A program made the position numbers and the translations under genes. Positions 26,354-34,800 of a stretch of DNA of 64,000 nucleotides are shown in pieces. Origin of the DNA: Woeseiaceae bacterium (GTDB taxonomy: Bacteria; Pseudomonadota; Gammaproteobacteria; Steroidobacterales; Woeseiaceae); assembly GCA_021773035.1 (NCBI GenBank), contig JAJFKU010000069.1, positions 34,091-98,090 on the forward strand, read 5' to 3'. Position 1 is the stretch's first letter. Each line of letters starts with the position of its first letter. Under the pieces are notes generated by a model that worked only from the letters and a program-made list of their open reading frames with translations, did no database searches and was not told where the DNA came from.

Positions 26354-26581
26354 TCACAGGCCGTTACCGACACTCGTCTTTTTGGTTGCCGCTACCGGCC
26401 GAACCTGAATAAGATGATCGTTGCCCGGCCAGAAGTCGAATCGCAAATCGATTGTTCCGTCAGCATTCCGAGTACCGCTGCCTATTTTAGTCCAACGATG
26501 CTCCTTACTCTTGCCAAGATTGACACCAGCGAATACATCCACGGCGTATTTCTGGTTTCGGCAATTCTCGGGTGTCTTCAT
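26354..26581 (-). CDS. Small plasmid-type protein with WTKIG motif
   Basis: The 75-residue product contains HRWTKIGSGTRNADGTIDLR followed by P and a short hydrophobic strand. The pattern W-T-K/R-I-G, N-x-D-G, then a strand is one I associate with short proteins of unknown function common on plasmids and integrative elements. The competing rightward frame over the same bases (26246-26779) has no such pattern. The ribosome binding site is weak, so the start is uncertain. Confidence 0.5.
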   Translation of the reverse strand: MKTPENCRNQKYAVDVFAGVNLGKSKEHRWTKIGSGTRNADGTIDLRFDFWPGNDHLIQVRPVAATKKTSVGNGL

Positions 26582-26841
26582 ATCGGCAGTATCTCGGACG
26601 AAGGAACAGCGGGCGTGAGAAAGACAAGTTCGCTATGTGATATTGGTAGGTACGACATTCGCACTGAAGCCTTGGGCATAGCATTCTGTGAGCCGCAACC
26701 GAGCGTCGTATTTGTCGACGCTAGCGGTCCGCCCGGTCAAGACTCCTTCAATTGGCCACCTGCCATAATGAAACCCTAGCAGGGTCGATATTCGATATAC
26801 TGGAATAACTTCGATTTAGTGTCTACCGGAATATTACCGCT

Positions 26842-27426
26842 ATGGCTAGTAAAAAGCGTACGCGCAACAAGCGGCCACCCGATCTCGGGCCGAAATTGAA
26901 GGCTCTGCGCCTTGAAAATAGGCTGACCCTGGATCAATTAGCCGAGCGCTCTGGTCTGTCGAAGTCAATGCTCTCGCAGATCGAGCGTGGCCAGACAAAT
27001 GCGACTTTTGCGACGCTTTGGAACGTGACCAGCGCCCTGCACATCGATTTATCGGACCTCATCGGACCCGGGAAAAGCGATGAGAGCGGTCCATTGGAAC
27101 ATGTGGCCGCGCACCTGACACCGGCAATGAAAAGTGCGGACGGGCTCTGCACCTTGCGTATTTTGAGTCCCGCCAAGTTGGCCGGCATCACCGAGTGGTA
27201 TGAGATCGAGGTGCTGGCCAAGGGGCGCCTTGAGAGCGCGCCGCACGGAAAGGGTTGCACCGAGCACTTGACGTGTTTGTCCGGACAGTTGGTGGCGACC
27301 AGCAACGGCGAATCCACGGCTCGACTGAAAGTCGGCGATACGGTGCGATACCGAGCGGACGTTCAGCACGCTATTGAAAACCCCACCGGCCGTACGGCCC
27401 GCGCTCTGCTCATTTTGACGTTCTAG
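26842..27426 (+). CDS. XRE-cupin transcriptional regulator
   Basis: The N-terminal HTH_3 domain (about residues 15-75) reads LGPKLKALRLENRLTLDQLA with ERSGLSKSMLSQIERGQTNA, and the C-terminal cupin domain (about 110-194) includes SAPHGKGCTEHLTCLSGQL and a final VQHAIENPTGRTARALLILT. Such MerR-independent XRE-cupin proteins usually control a neighbouring amino-acid or polyamine catabolic operon in response to a small ligand bound by the cupin. The kbl-tdh-sdaA genes begin 110 bases downstream in the same direction and are the likely target. Confidence 0.88.
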   Translation: MASKKRTRNKRPPDLGPKLKALRLENRLTLDQLAERSGLSKSMLSQIERGQTNATFATLWNVTSALHIDLSDLIGPGKSDESGPLEHVAAHLTPAMKSADGLCTLRILSPAKLAGITEWYEIEVLAKGRLESAPHGKGCTEHLTCLSGQLVATSNGESTARLKVGDTVRYRADVQHAIENPTGRTARALLILTF

Positions 27427-27536
27427 AAACACGCGGTGCCGTGCGGGCAACCAACATCACAAATAGCTAGCCAAAGCCTTGTCCTCTATAGTGGAAGGCG
27501 ATACAGTATTCCGAACACTCACGAACCGTCAACCCA

Positions 27537-28760
27537 ATGATCACGGACCACTTCAAAACACAGGTTCACGGAAAGCTCGAGGCGCTGAAGCGCGACGGGC
27601 TGTACAAAACCGAGCGCAACATCGAATCGCCGCAGGCAAGTTCGGTGCGGGTAGCCGGACACGCCGACTCGCGGGTGAATTTTTGTGCCAACAATTACCT
27701 GGGGCTTACTGATCACCCCGAGTTAATAGCGGTGGCGGCCGAGGCCGTGGAACGTTACGGCTAGGGCATGGCGTCGGTGCGCTTTATTTGTGGCACGCAA
27801 ACGGTGCACACGGAACTGGAGCGCGCGATCAGCAGCTACCTCGGTGTTGAGGACACTATTATGTTCCCGTCGTGCTTCGATGCGAACGCCGGCTTGTTCG
27901 AAGTGCTGCTGGACCAATACGATGCAATCGTTTCTGACCAGCTGAATCACGCCTCGATCATCGACGGCGTGCGTTTGTGCAAAGCGCGGCGCTTTACCTA
28001 CGCCAACAATCACATGGGCGATCTCGAACGAGCCTTGCGAGCGGCCGATATTGAGGGTACACGTCACGTGCTGATTGTTACTGATGGTGTGTTCTCGATG
28101 GACGGCACCGTCGCAAATCTAAAAGAGATCTGTGAGCTCGCGGAATTTCAAGGTGCTATGGTTATGGTGGATGACAGTCACGCCACCGGCGTGTTGGGTG
28201 AGCACGGTCGCGGCACGCCCGCGCACTGCGGCGTTGAAGGTCGCGTCGATATTGTCACCAGCACGCTTGGCAAAGCGCTTGGCGGTGGTGCCGGCGGTTT
28301 TGTCGCCGCTAACGCCGATATCGTAGCGCTGCTGCGCCAACGCGCCCGACCGTATTTGTTTTCAAATACCATGCTGCCGCTCGCAGCGGCCGTGGCGAAA
28401 CGCGCCATCGAACTGGTGGCCGACGGCGAGATTCTGCGCGAGCAACTTCGAGCCAACGCGGCTCGATTGCGAGCGGGCCTTGTCGCGTTGGGTTACGAGC
28501 TGGTGCCCGGCGAGCATCCCATCATTCCAGTCATGGTGGGCGATGCGAACATGTCGAAGCGTTTGGCCGAGCACCTATTTGCGAGTGGCATCTTTGTGAC
28601 GAGTTTTTCCTATCCGGTGGTGCCCAAGGGCAGAGCCCGCATCCGGCTGCAGGTCTCAGCGACCCACACGGAAGCGGAGATTGATCATGCTTTACTCGCG
28701 TTTGCCAATGCCCGCGAATTAGTGAGCCTCGAGCGTACAGCCGTGGAGTTGATAGGGTGA
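27537..28760 (+). pseudogene. kbl: 2-amino-3-ketobutyrate CoA ligase, interrupted by an in-frame amber codon
   Basis: Kbl cleaves 2-amino-3-ketobutyrate with CoA into glycine and acetyl-CoA, the second step of threonine catabolism. Read through, the frame gives a full-length ~407-residue PLP enzyme with VNFCANNYLGL near residue 48, ASVRFICGTQ, DGVFSMDGTVANL, VDDSHATGV and the PLP lysine in STLGKALGGG (K245). A TAG at 27762-27764 stands at codon 76, where E. coli Kbl has Phe in the HGFGMASVRF segment; the rest of the frame is undamaged, and a downstream ATG at 27768 could start a shortened protein lacking 77 residues. Its last base pair block overlaps the tdh start (GTGA). Either a recent nonsense mutation, a sequencing error, or suppression. 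Confidence 0.85.
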
Positions 28761-29839
28761 AGGCGCTGGTGAAAGCACAAGCGGCACCGGGTTTGTGGTT
28801 GCAGGACGTTGACACACCGACGATAGGGGCGAGCGATGTCCTTATTCGCATCAATAAGACCGCTATTTGTGGCACTGACGTGCACATCTACGGCTGGGAT
28901 GCGTGGGCCGCTGAGACCGTACCTGTGCCGATGGTGGTGGGGCATGAGTTTAGTGGCGAGATCGTGGAGCTGGGCTCCGTCGTTAAGAATCTGTCCATCG
29001 GCCAACGCGTTTCCGGCGAGGGCCATGTCGTAACGCAAGGCTCGAGGAACAGTCGGGCAGGGCGCTTTCATCTCGATCCCGCCACGCGCGGCATTGGCGT
29101 GAATCTTCCCGGCGCGTTTGCCGAGTACCTGGCATTGCCGGCCTTTAACGTGATTCCGTTGCCCGAAAGCATTGATGACGAGCTGGGCGCACTGCTGGAT
29201 CCGCTCGGCAACGCCGTACACACAGCCTTGGCGTTTGATCTGGTGGGTGAGGATGTATTGATTACCGGCGCCGGCCCGATTGGCATTATGGCTGCGGCGG
29301 TCGCGCGTCATGTCGGTGCGCGCCGTATTGTCGTGACGGACGTGAACGACTATCGACTCGCGCTCTTGGGGCGGGTGTGTGATGTGCGCCCCGTAAATGT
29401 CCAAAACGAATCGCTCCAAGAGGTGATGGCCGCAGAGGGTATTCGCGAGGGATTTGATGTGGCGCTCGAGATGAGTGGCGTTGCCGCCGCCATGGCGCAA
29501 GCGGTCGATCACTTGAACATGGGCGGGCGCCTGGCACTGCTCGGTATCCCAAGCCAACCCGTCGAGACGGACTGGTCGAAAATTATCTTGAAGGCACTGC
29601 AGCTGAAGGGAATCCACGGCCGGGAAATGTTTGAGACCTGGTACAAGATGCTCGCCATGCTGGAGTCGGGTCTTGGTCTCGGCGAGATCATTACCCACCG
29701 CTACCCGGCCATGGAGTTTCAGGCCGCCTTTGATACGGTGTGCTCGGGTCAGGCGGGCAAGGTGATTCTGGACTGGGACGACTCGCCGAGCGCGATGCCG
29801 GTGGTGGCAGAGTGCATGAGCCCGCGTGCAACAAGATAA
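28757..29839 (+). CDS. tdh: L-threonine 3-dehydrogenase lacking the structural zinc site
   Basis: Zinc-dependent medium-chain dehydrogenase that oxidises L-threonine to 2-amino-3-ketobutyrate with NAD+. Catalytic ligands are intact: C38 in AICGTDVH and H63-E64 in VVGHEFSGE; the Rossmann motif is GAGPIGIMAA near residue 175. The structural-zinc lobe, which in E. coli Tdh carries Cys at 93, 96, 99 and 107, here reads TQGSRNSRAGRFHLD with T93, S96, S99 and D107, so all four cysteines are gone at unchanged spacing. The C-terminus has about 15 extra residues. GTG start overlaps the kbl stop. Identity as Tdh is strong from the kbl-tdh pairing; the site loss is seen directly. Confidence 0.9.
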   Translation: MKALVKAQAAPGLWLQDVDTPTIGASDVLIRINKTAICGTDVHIYGWDAWAAETVPVPMVVGHEFSGEIVELGSVVKNLSIGQRVSGEGHVVTQGSRNSRAGRFHLDPATRGIGVNLPGAFAEYLALPAFNVIPLPESIDDELGALLDPLGNAVHTALAFDLVGEDVLITGAGPIGIMAAAVARHVGARRIVVTDVNDYRLALLGRVCDVRPVNVQNESLQEVMAAEGIREGFDVALEMSGVAAAMAQAVDHLNMGGRLALLGIPSQPVETDWSKIILKALQLKGIHGREMFETWYKMLAMLESGLGLGEIITHRYPAMEFQAAFDTVCSGQAGKVILDWDDSPSAMPVVAECMSPRATR

Positions 29840-29855
29840 GCGACGGGTCTCAGCA

Positions 29856-30998
29856 ATGTACGTTAGTTGTTTCGACTTTTTCAAAGTGGGTATCGGCCCG
29901 TCAAGCTCCCACACGATAGGCCCAATGGTAGCCGCACGTCGTTTTGCCGAAGACCACAAACATCAAGGACTGCTTAGCGAGGTGGCGCGCGTCAAGACTG
30001 CGTTACTCGCATCGCTCGCTCATACCGACAAAGGTCAGGGTATGGATCGTGCGGTGGATCCAGGCTGCTTGTTGCTCGCCGGCGACAAATGTATCGACTT
30101 TGATGCGGACCATGACCTGGTCTTCGACACTGAGACCCCAACACCAGAGCACCCCAATACACTCACGTTTACGGCCTTTGATGCCGTCGATCGCACGCTG
30201 ATCTCGGCGCGGTATTATTCAATTGGTGGCGGCTTTGTTCTCGATGAGGATGAATTTGACCGTCCCGACGTGGTGACGGACGTGCGCCGCGTGCCGTATC
30301 CGTTTTCATCTTGTGTTGAGTTGGAAGCGCACTGCGCGCGAGCAAACAAACCCATACACGAGATCTTGCTCGAGAACGAAATGGCGCAGCGTTCACGAGA
30401 GATGGTGGAAAGTGAGTTGCGCCGTATTTGGGGTGTTATGAGTGCCTGTATTGAGGCCGGGTGCGCAACGGAAGGTTTGCTGCCGGGCGGTCTTTCGGTC
30501 GTACGCCGGGCACCGGCGGTGTACGCATATTACGAGCAATACTATTCGACAACCCGGGACGACGGTTTACTGGCGTTCTTTCTAACAGCCACCTCCGTTG
30601 CGAGTCTCTTTAAGAAAAACGCCTCGATCTCCGGCGCAGAGGTCAGTTGCCAGGGGGAAGTGGGGGTGGCGAGCTCGATGGCGGCGGCCGGGCTCACGGC
30701 CGCGCTAGGTGGCTCGGTGCAACACGTGGAAAACGCTGCCGAGATTGCCATGGAGCACAGTCTGGGGCTCACTTGCGATCCGGTTGGTGGCTTGATGCAG
30801 ATTCCCTGCATCGAACGAAACGCCATTGGTGCGGTGAAAGTGGTGGACGCATCGCGACTTGCGCTCAAGGGTGACGGCCGTCATCGGGCGAGCCTGGATC
30901 AGGCGATCAACACCATGCAACAAACCGGCGCCGACATGCAATCGATCTACAAAGAAACCTCATTCGGCGGTCTCGCCGTGAATGTCATCGAATGTTGA
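29856..30998 (+). pseudogene. sdaA: L-serine ammonia-lyase (SdaA-type) with internal deletions
   Basis: Iron-sulfur L-serine deaminase, serine to pyruvate and ammonia. The start VSCFDFFKVGIGPSSSHTIG (after Met) and the end (SLGLTCDPVGG, IPCIERNAIGAV, GGLAVNVIEC) are family-typical, but the product is about 380 residues against roughly 455. From comparison with E. coli SdaA as I know it, about 55 residues are missing between LSVVRRAPA and VYAYYEQ, including the NEENAAGGRVVTAPTNGA motif, and about 20 more near residue 75 (after GMDRAVDPG). The frame is preserved in both. ATG 29856 is chosen because it gives the standard N-terminus; an upstream ATG at 29826 overlaps tdh. The enzyme is unlikely to be active. 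Confidence 0.8.
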
Positions 30999-31487
30999 AT
31001 TCAATCAAAAACTCAGGAGAGCCTCGTGGCGCTAAGCTCACTAAAGCTTCTCGCCAATGACTAATACTTCGCTGCGGATAACTGCCGCCGCTTCGTTTTA
31101 ACCTGTGATGAGCGGAGAAATGATGACGGGTTACTTCGGTGCGACGCGGATGTACTCTGTTCATCAGTTAGATCGAATGAAGGCCTCGGGGCACGAGTCT
31201 TGTGATTAACCAGGGACTGCAGCTAAGCAGTCGAGCGCCCTGGTCGCCTATCTCTCCCCCAGATCAATAGGCACCCTGGGGCCGGAGTTTTTCCGATCAA
31301 TTATTCAGAGCGCTATTGGGCGATTGATCGATGCTCGGCATTCACATCAATAGAATACGTGTGTCAGCCGCGCTGAAATCGCTTTTCCTACTGCACAATA
31401 TGCCGCGATTTATGCTTTCCGTTTATAGAAGTGGGGCAAGCGATACCATTGATTGGTCGCGCCAAACTGACATTCAATTCGGCTGAT
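30999..31487. other. Noncoding stretch after the threonine operon
   Basis: About 490 bases between the converging sdaA-like gene and the ECF sigma gene. I see no gene, terminator hairpin with a T-run, or RNA element that I could defend. Confidence 0.4.
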
Positions 31488-32069
31488 TTATGTCGCGAAT
31501 GCGAGGCGAAGTTGCTTCAGGCCTTCCATGATGTGCTTTTCGACCATGCTCGTGGTGACTCGCATCTGCAAGGCGATTTCTTTGTGGGAATGGCCGTCGA
31601 GACGGTGCAGCAAGAAGGCCTTCTTGGTATTGGGTTTTAGCTTGTCCAGGGTACGGCTTAGTTTTGCCAAATCTTCTTGCCCCTGGAGCACCCTGACCGG
31701 GTCGCTGGTTTCTGCGGCCAACTCCACGTTGTCAATTGTTGTGGTGAGTTTCGCGGCCTTAGTGTACGACCGACGGTTGCGGTCTTTTAGGAGATTGGCG
31801 GCAACAATAAAGACAAAGGCCTTGGTGGATTCGACTGTCGACAGATTCGGGTAGTTCATGACGCGAATGAACACATCCTGCAACAGGTCTTCGACGTCGT
31901 GCGGTGAGCGAAGCCAACGCGACAGGTAAGTGCGCAGGCTCGGACCATATTCCTCCACAATATTGATGATAAGTTGGTCGTCGACTGGCGCAGGATCGGC
32001 AGTCGACGCCGTCCTACGCCTTCGACAAGGTGCCAAGTCTTCATAAACCTCGACTGCAGATGCGACCAT
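31488..32069 (-). CDS. ECF-type RNA polymerase sigma factor
   Basis: The 193-residue product has sigma-70 region 2 (YGPSLRTYLSRWLRSPHDVE then DLLQDVFIRVMNYP) and region 4 (LDKLKPNTKKAFLLHRLDGH then SHKEIALQMRVTTSMVEKH). The region 4 wording (AFLLHRLDGHSHKEIA) is close to FecI-like sigma factors that respond to TonB-receptor signals. No FecR-type anti-sigma gene or receptor lies beside it; the nearest TonB receptor is 10 kb away. About 25 extra N-terminal residues precede region 2, so the true start may be later. A tandem operator lies about 100 bases upstream. Confidence 0.88.
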   Translation of the reverse strand: MVASAVEVYEDLAPCRRRRTASTADPAPVDDQLIINIVEEYGPSLRTYLSRWLRSPHDVEDLLQDVFIRVMNYPNLSTVESTKAFVFIVAANLLKDRNRRSYTKAAKLTTTIDNVELAAETSDPVRVLQGQEDLAKLSRTLDKLKPNTKKAFLLHRLDGHSHKEIALQMRVTTSMVEKHIMEGLKQLRLAFAT

Positions 32070-32525
32070 CCGAATTCCCCCTTTTCTTCCTTATTCAGCG
32101 ACCGCCCCCGCGGTCGCTGCCGATGTATCAACTCAGCAACAGACAATCTTTGTGTTGCCTACGGACTTATACAGGTCCGTATAAGTGTTGATACTTATAC
32201 ATGTCTGTTTAAGTGATGTAAAGGGGGGGGCAGTAGAATTGTTCGAAACAAGGAAAGATGTTGCTTGCTTACAACATCGAGCTAGGCTGCTGAGGAAGCG
32301 GCGCGCCGATTCGTGCAGATTGAGCCTAAGGGCGCGGCCATAACGAGAATTCGTTCATGTTGGGGCCAAAAACCGCCTATCCGCATCGGCTCGGCATAAC
32401 AGAGATTTTCAATAACGCGCTAATGGATGCGTAGAGAAAGCGTACCGATCAAGGGCCGCTAGGGAGTGCTGCGTCGCCGAGTAGTGGTCGTCGGTTTTAA
32501 ACAGGTGCGAGGGGCCAGTCCGGAT
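32070..32525. other. Noncoding stretch holding a tandem operator
   Basis: About 455 bases between the sigma gene and the TetR gene, both leftward. It contains the repeated 23-bp element at 32165-32215 and a G8 run at 32223-32230; the rest shows nothing defensible. Confidence 0.4.
32165..32215. promoter_or_regulatory. Two tandem copies of a 23-bp palindromic operator
   Basis: Copy 1 (32165-32187) and copy 2 (32193-32215) share 20 of 23 positions, consensus ACTTATACANGTC, then Y-G-T-W-TAAGTG, with a 28-bp period. Copy 1 contains the exact inverted repeat CTTATAC (32166-32172) / GTATAAG (32179-32185). The pair lies 96-146 bases upstream of the ECF sigma start and a few hundred bases from the TetR gene, so a TetR-type or similar dimer is a natural candidate to bind it. 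Confidence 0.65.
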
Positions 32526-33155
32526 TCAGCGGCCCAAAAGAACATCGAGATACACCGGAGCGAGCTCCCGCCGCCGACGCCGGCTTTCGCCCAAGCCCAG
32601 TGCCAGGTAACCGACTTGGTGAAAATAGGCGACTCGGGCACGCACCAAGGCGACATCATCTTTGTAGCCTAAATCCTGAAATATCTGCTCTAGAACACCG
32701 ATGCGTTTTCGGTCAACCTGTCGAACTGTTTTGGCAATTTTTTTGTCAGTGCGCGCCCAGTCCCGCACGGCGGCATCGTAGTCTGGGTTAAAGGTGCTCT
32801 CTTCGAGCCACATATTGTTGATAAAAGCCAGTTCCGCCTCGCCATTGTCGTGATCAAGATTCAACGCCGCATTGTAGGCTTGGCTATTGGTCGTCGCCCA
32901 GTGCTTCAACAGTTCTTGCAGCAGCGCGTCGCGCCCCTTGAAATGATGGTAAAAACTACCACGCTCGGCCTTCAGCGCTTTTGCCAAGCGTCCAATCTTC
33001 AGCGCTTCGATGCCGCCATCAACCAGCGCATCGCGCGCCGCGAGAATCCAGGCATCACGACCTAATCGTCGTCCTCGTAACGGTGTTTTTTTTCTTGCGT
33101 TCAAAATTCTGCCTTGTAAGCGACGCTGTGCTGCGACAAAACAGCCTGCGGTCAA
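32526..33155 (-). CDS. TetR-family regulator divergent from soxBDAG
   Basis: The N-terminal TetR HTH spans about residues 30-75: ARDALVDGGIEALKIGRLAK, then ALKAERGSFYHHFKGRDALL. The ligand-binding half is of the usual length, with an arginine-rich end near the C-terminus (GESRRRRREL). The first ~25 residues before GRRLGRDAW look like over-extension, and an internal TTG may be the real start. The gene is divergent from soxB with about 95 bases between the two annotated starts, the usual arrangement for a local repressor of sarcosine oxidase. Confidence 0.85.
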   Translation of the reverse strand: MTAGCFVAAQRRLQGRILNARKKTPLRGRRLGRDAWILAARDALVDGGIEALKIGRLAKALKAERGSFYHHFKGRDALLQELLKHWATTNSQAYNAALNLDHDNGEAELAFINNMWLEESTFNPDYDAAVRDWARTDKKIAKTVRQVDRKRIGVLEQIFQDLGYKDDVALVRARVAYFHQVGYLALGLGESRRRRRELAPVYLDVLLGR

Positions 33156-33250
33156 CAGGTGGCAGTGTCAACCTAAAACCTAGCAGGCTTGAGGAACACA
33201 GCGGCTTTAGCGTCTTCATGAGCAACTAAAACGAAAGTTGTCCAATTCAC

Positions 33251-34495
33251 ATGCAGCGTTACTCTTTCCTAAGGCACGTTGGGCACGCGCTGCGTGGCCA
33301 TCGGCATTGGCAACCCGCTTGGCAAACGGCCGAACCCAAGAAACAATATGATGTCGTGATTATTGGCGGCGGCGGCCACGGCCTTGCTACCGCGTATTAC
33401 CTGGCAACCCGCTACGGTATTAAGAATGTTGCTGTACTGGAAAAGGGCTATATCGGCGGTGGTAACACAGGCCGAAATACACAAGTGGTGCGATCCAATT
33501 ATTTCTTTCCTGAGAGCGCCGCATTCTTTGACCATTCGCTGACGCTTTTCGAAACACTGTCAAAGGAACTCAACTTTAACCTCATGTTTAGCCAGTGCGG
33601 ACACATTGTACTGGCACACAGCGAACATGAACTTGAGCAGCAGCGTCGCACGGTGAACTCCATTCGACTAAATGGTGTTGACGCAGAGCATCTATCACCG
33701 CAGCAGTTGAAAAAGCGCGTGCCGTTACTGAATCTCGATGCACGATTTCCCGTGCTGGGGGGGTTCGTGCAACCTCGCGGTGGCTGTATTCGACATGACG
33801 CATTGGTCTGGGGTTTGGCGCGCGCTGCAGACAGCGCCGGCGTTGATATCATTCAGAATTGTGAGGTGACAGGACTTCAACTGCAAGGCGACAAAGTGGT
33901 GGGCGTAGACACGTCGCTGGGCGGCATCGCCGCGGACCGCGCGGCGATTGCCGTTGCCGGGCACACCAGCGAGCTAGCGCGAATGGCTGGGTTTCGAGTA
34001 CCCATTACCAGCATGGCATTACAGGCCCTGGTGACCGAGCCTGTCAAACCGATCATTAGCACGATGGTCATTTCGCCCACGATCCACATGTACATCAGCC
34101 AAACCGATCATGGTGAGGTCCTGTTGGGTGCCGGTGCGGATGTCTACAACTCGTACGCGCAGCGCGGTGGAATTCCGGCCATCGAAGAGACGGTTGCGGC
34201 TGCGCTTGAGTTGTTTCCGAGCCTGTCGCGATTGCGGTTGATGCGACAGTGGTCTGGCACCACCGACATTACGCCGGATACAACGCCGATCATGGGGAAG
34301 ACGCCGGTGCAAAACCTGTATTTGAGCGGTGGATGGGGTACGGGGGGGTTTAAGGCTATCCCGGCCGGTGGCGATACCATGGCTTACACAATAGCAAACG
34401 ACGAATCGCACCCACTCATTGCCAAGTTTGGTCTGGAGCGGTTCACGATCGGCGCATTGATCGACGAGGGCGCGGCATCCGGAGTATCGCACTGA
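33251..34495 (+). CDS. soxB: Sarcosine oxidase beta subunit
   Basis: Flavoprotein subunit that demethylates sarcosine to glycine in the heterotetrameric enzyme. The FAD Rossmann motif VIIGGGGHGLATAYYLA is near residue 36, and EKGYIGGGNTGRNTQVVRSN follows. GGCIRHDALVWGLARAADSA holds the conserved histidine region, and the C-terminus has the GGWGTGGFKAIPAGG flavin loop. 414 residues is normal. It overlaps soxD by one base, giving the order B-D-A-G usual for this operon. Confidence 0.95.
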   Translation: MQRYSFLRHVGHALRGHRHWQPAWQTAEPKKQYDVVIIGGGGHGLATAYYLATRYGIKNVAVLEKGYIGGGNTGRNTQVVRSNYFFPESAAFFDHSLTLFETLSKELNFNLMFSQCGHIVLAHSEHELEQQRRTVNSIRLNGVDAEHLSPQQLKKRVPLLNLDARFPVLGGFVQPRGGCIRHDALVWGLARAADSAGVDIIQNCEVTGLQLQGDKVVGVDTSLGGIAADRAAIAVAGHTSELARMAGFRVPITSMALQALVTEPVKPIISTMVISPTIHMYISQTDHGEVLLGAGADVYNSYAQRGGIPAIEETVAAALELFPSLSRLRLMRQWSGTTDITPDTTPIMGKTPVQNLYLSGGWGTGGFKAIPAGGDTMAYTIANDESHPLIAKFGLERFTIGALIDEGAASGVSH

Positions 34496-34800
34496 TGTTG
34501 CAGATACCCTGTCCCTATTGCGGTACCCGAGACGAGGCCGAATTCCATTTCGGTGGCGAGGCGCATATTACGCGACCGGGGCCAGAAGTCAGCGATGAGG
34601 AGTGGTCGGATTACCTTTTTAATCGCGAGAATCCCAAGGGAACGCACTTTGAGCGCTGGTGCCACAATTTCGGCTGTGGTCAATGGTTCAACGTTGCGCG
34701 TGACACCGTGACCCATGAGATCGATGCCGTGTATCGAATGGGCGAGCGCAAACCGACACCCGAGAATGTCCTAACAGAAAACAAACGGCGATTGGCATGA
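34495..34800 (+). CDS. soxD: Sarcosine oxidase delta subunit
   Basis: Small zinc-binding subunit of 101 residues. Zinc ligands are visible in IPCPYCGTRDEAEFHFGGEA and in WCHNFGCGQWFNVARDT. The C-terminus matches the family (RMGERKPT). Start and stop overlap soxB and soxA by one and four bases, so the four subunits are probably translated together. Confidence 0.95.
   Translation: MLQIPCPYCGTRDEAEFHFGGEAHITRPGPEVSDEEWSDYLFNRENPKGTHFERWCHNFGCGQWFNVARDTVTHEIDAVYRMGERKPTPENVLTENKRRLA

Noticed and set aside
26246..26779. 177-codon rightward open frame
   Set aside because: No family pattern, uneven composition, and it lies antisense to a shorter frame (26354-26581) with a recognisable WTKIG-type motif.
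28685..29959. 424-codon leftward open frame opposite tdh
   Set aside because: Histidine- and arginine-rich shadow of the tdh coding strand; the rightward gene is certain.
32223..32230. G8 run as a phase-variable switch
   Set aside because: Not within or next to a start codon or promoter element that I could define.
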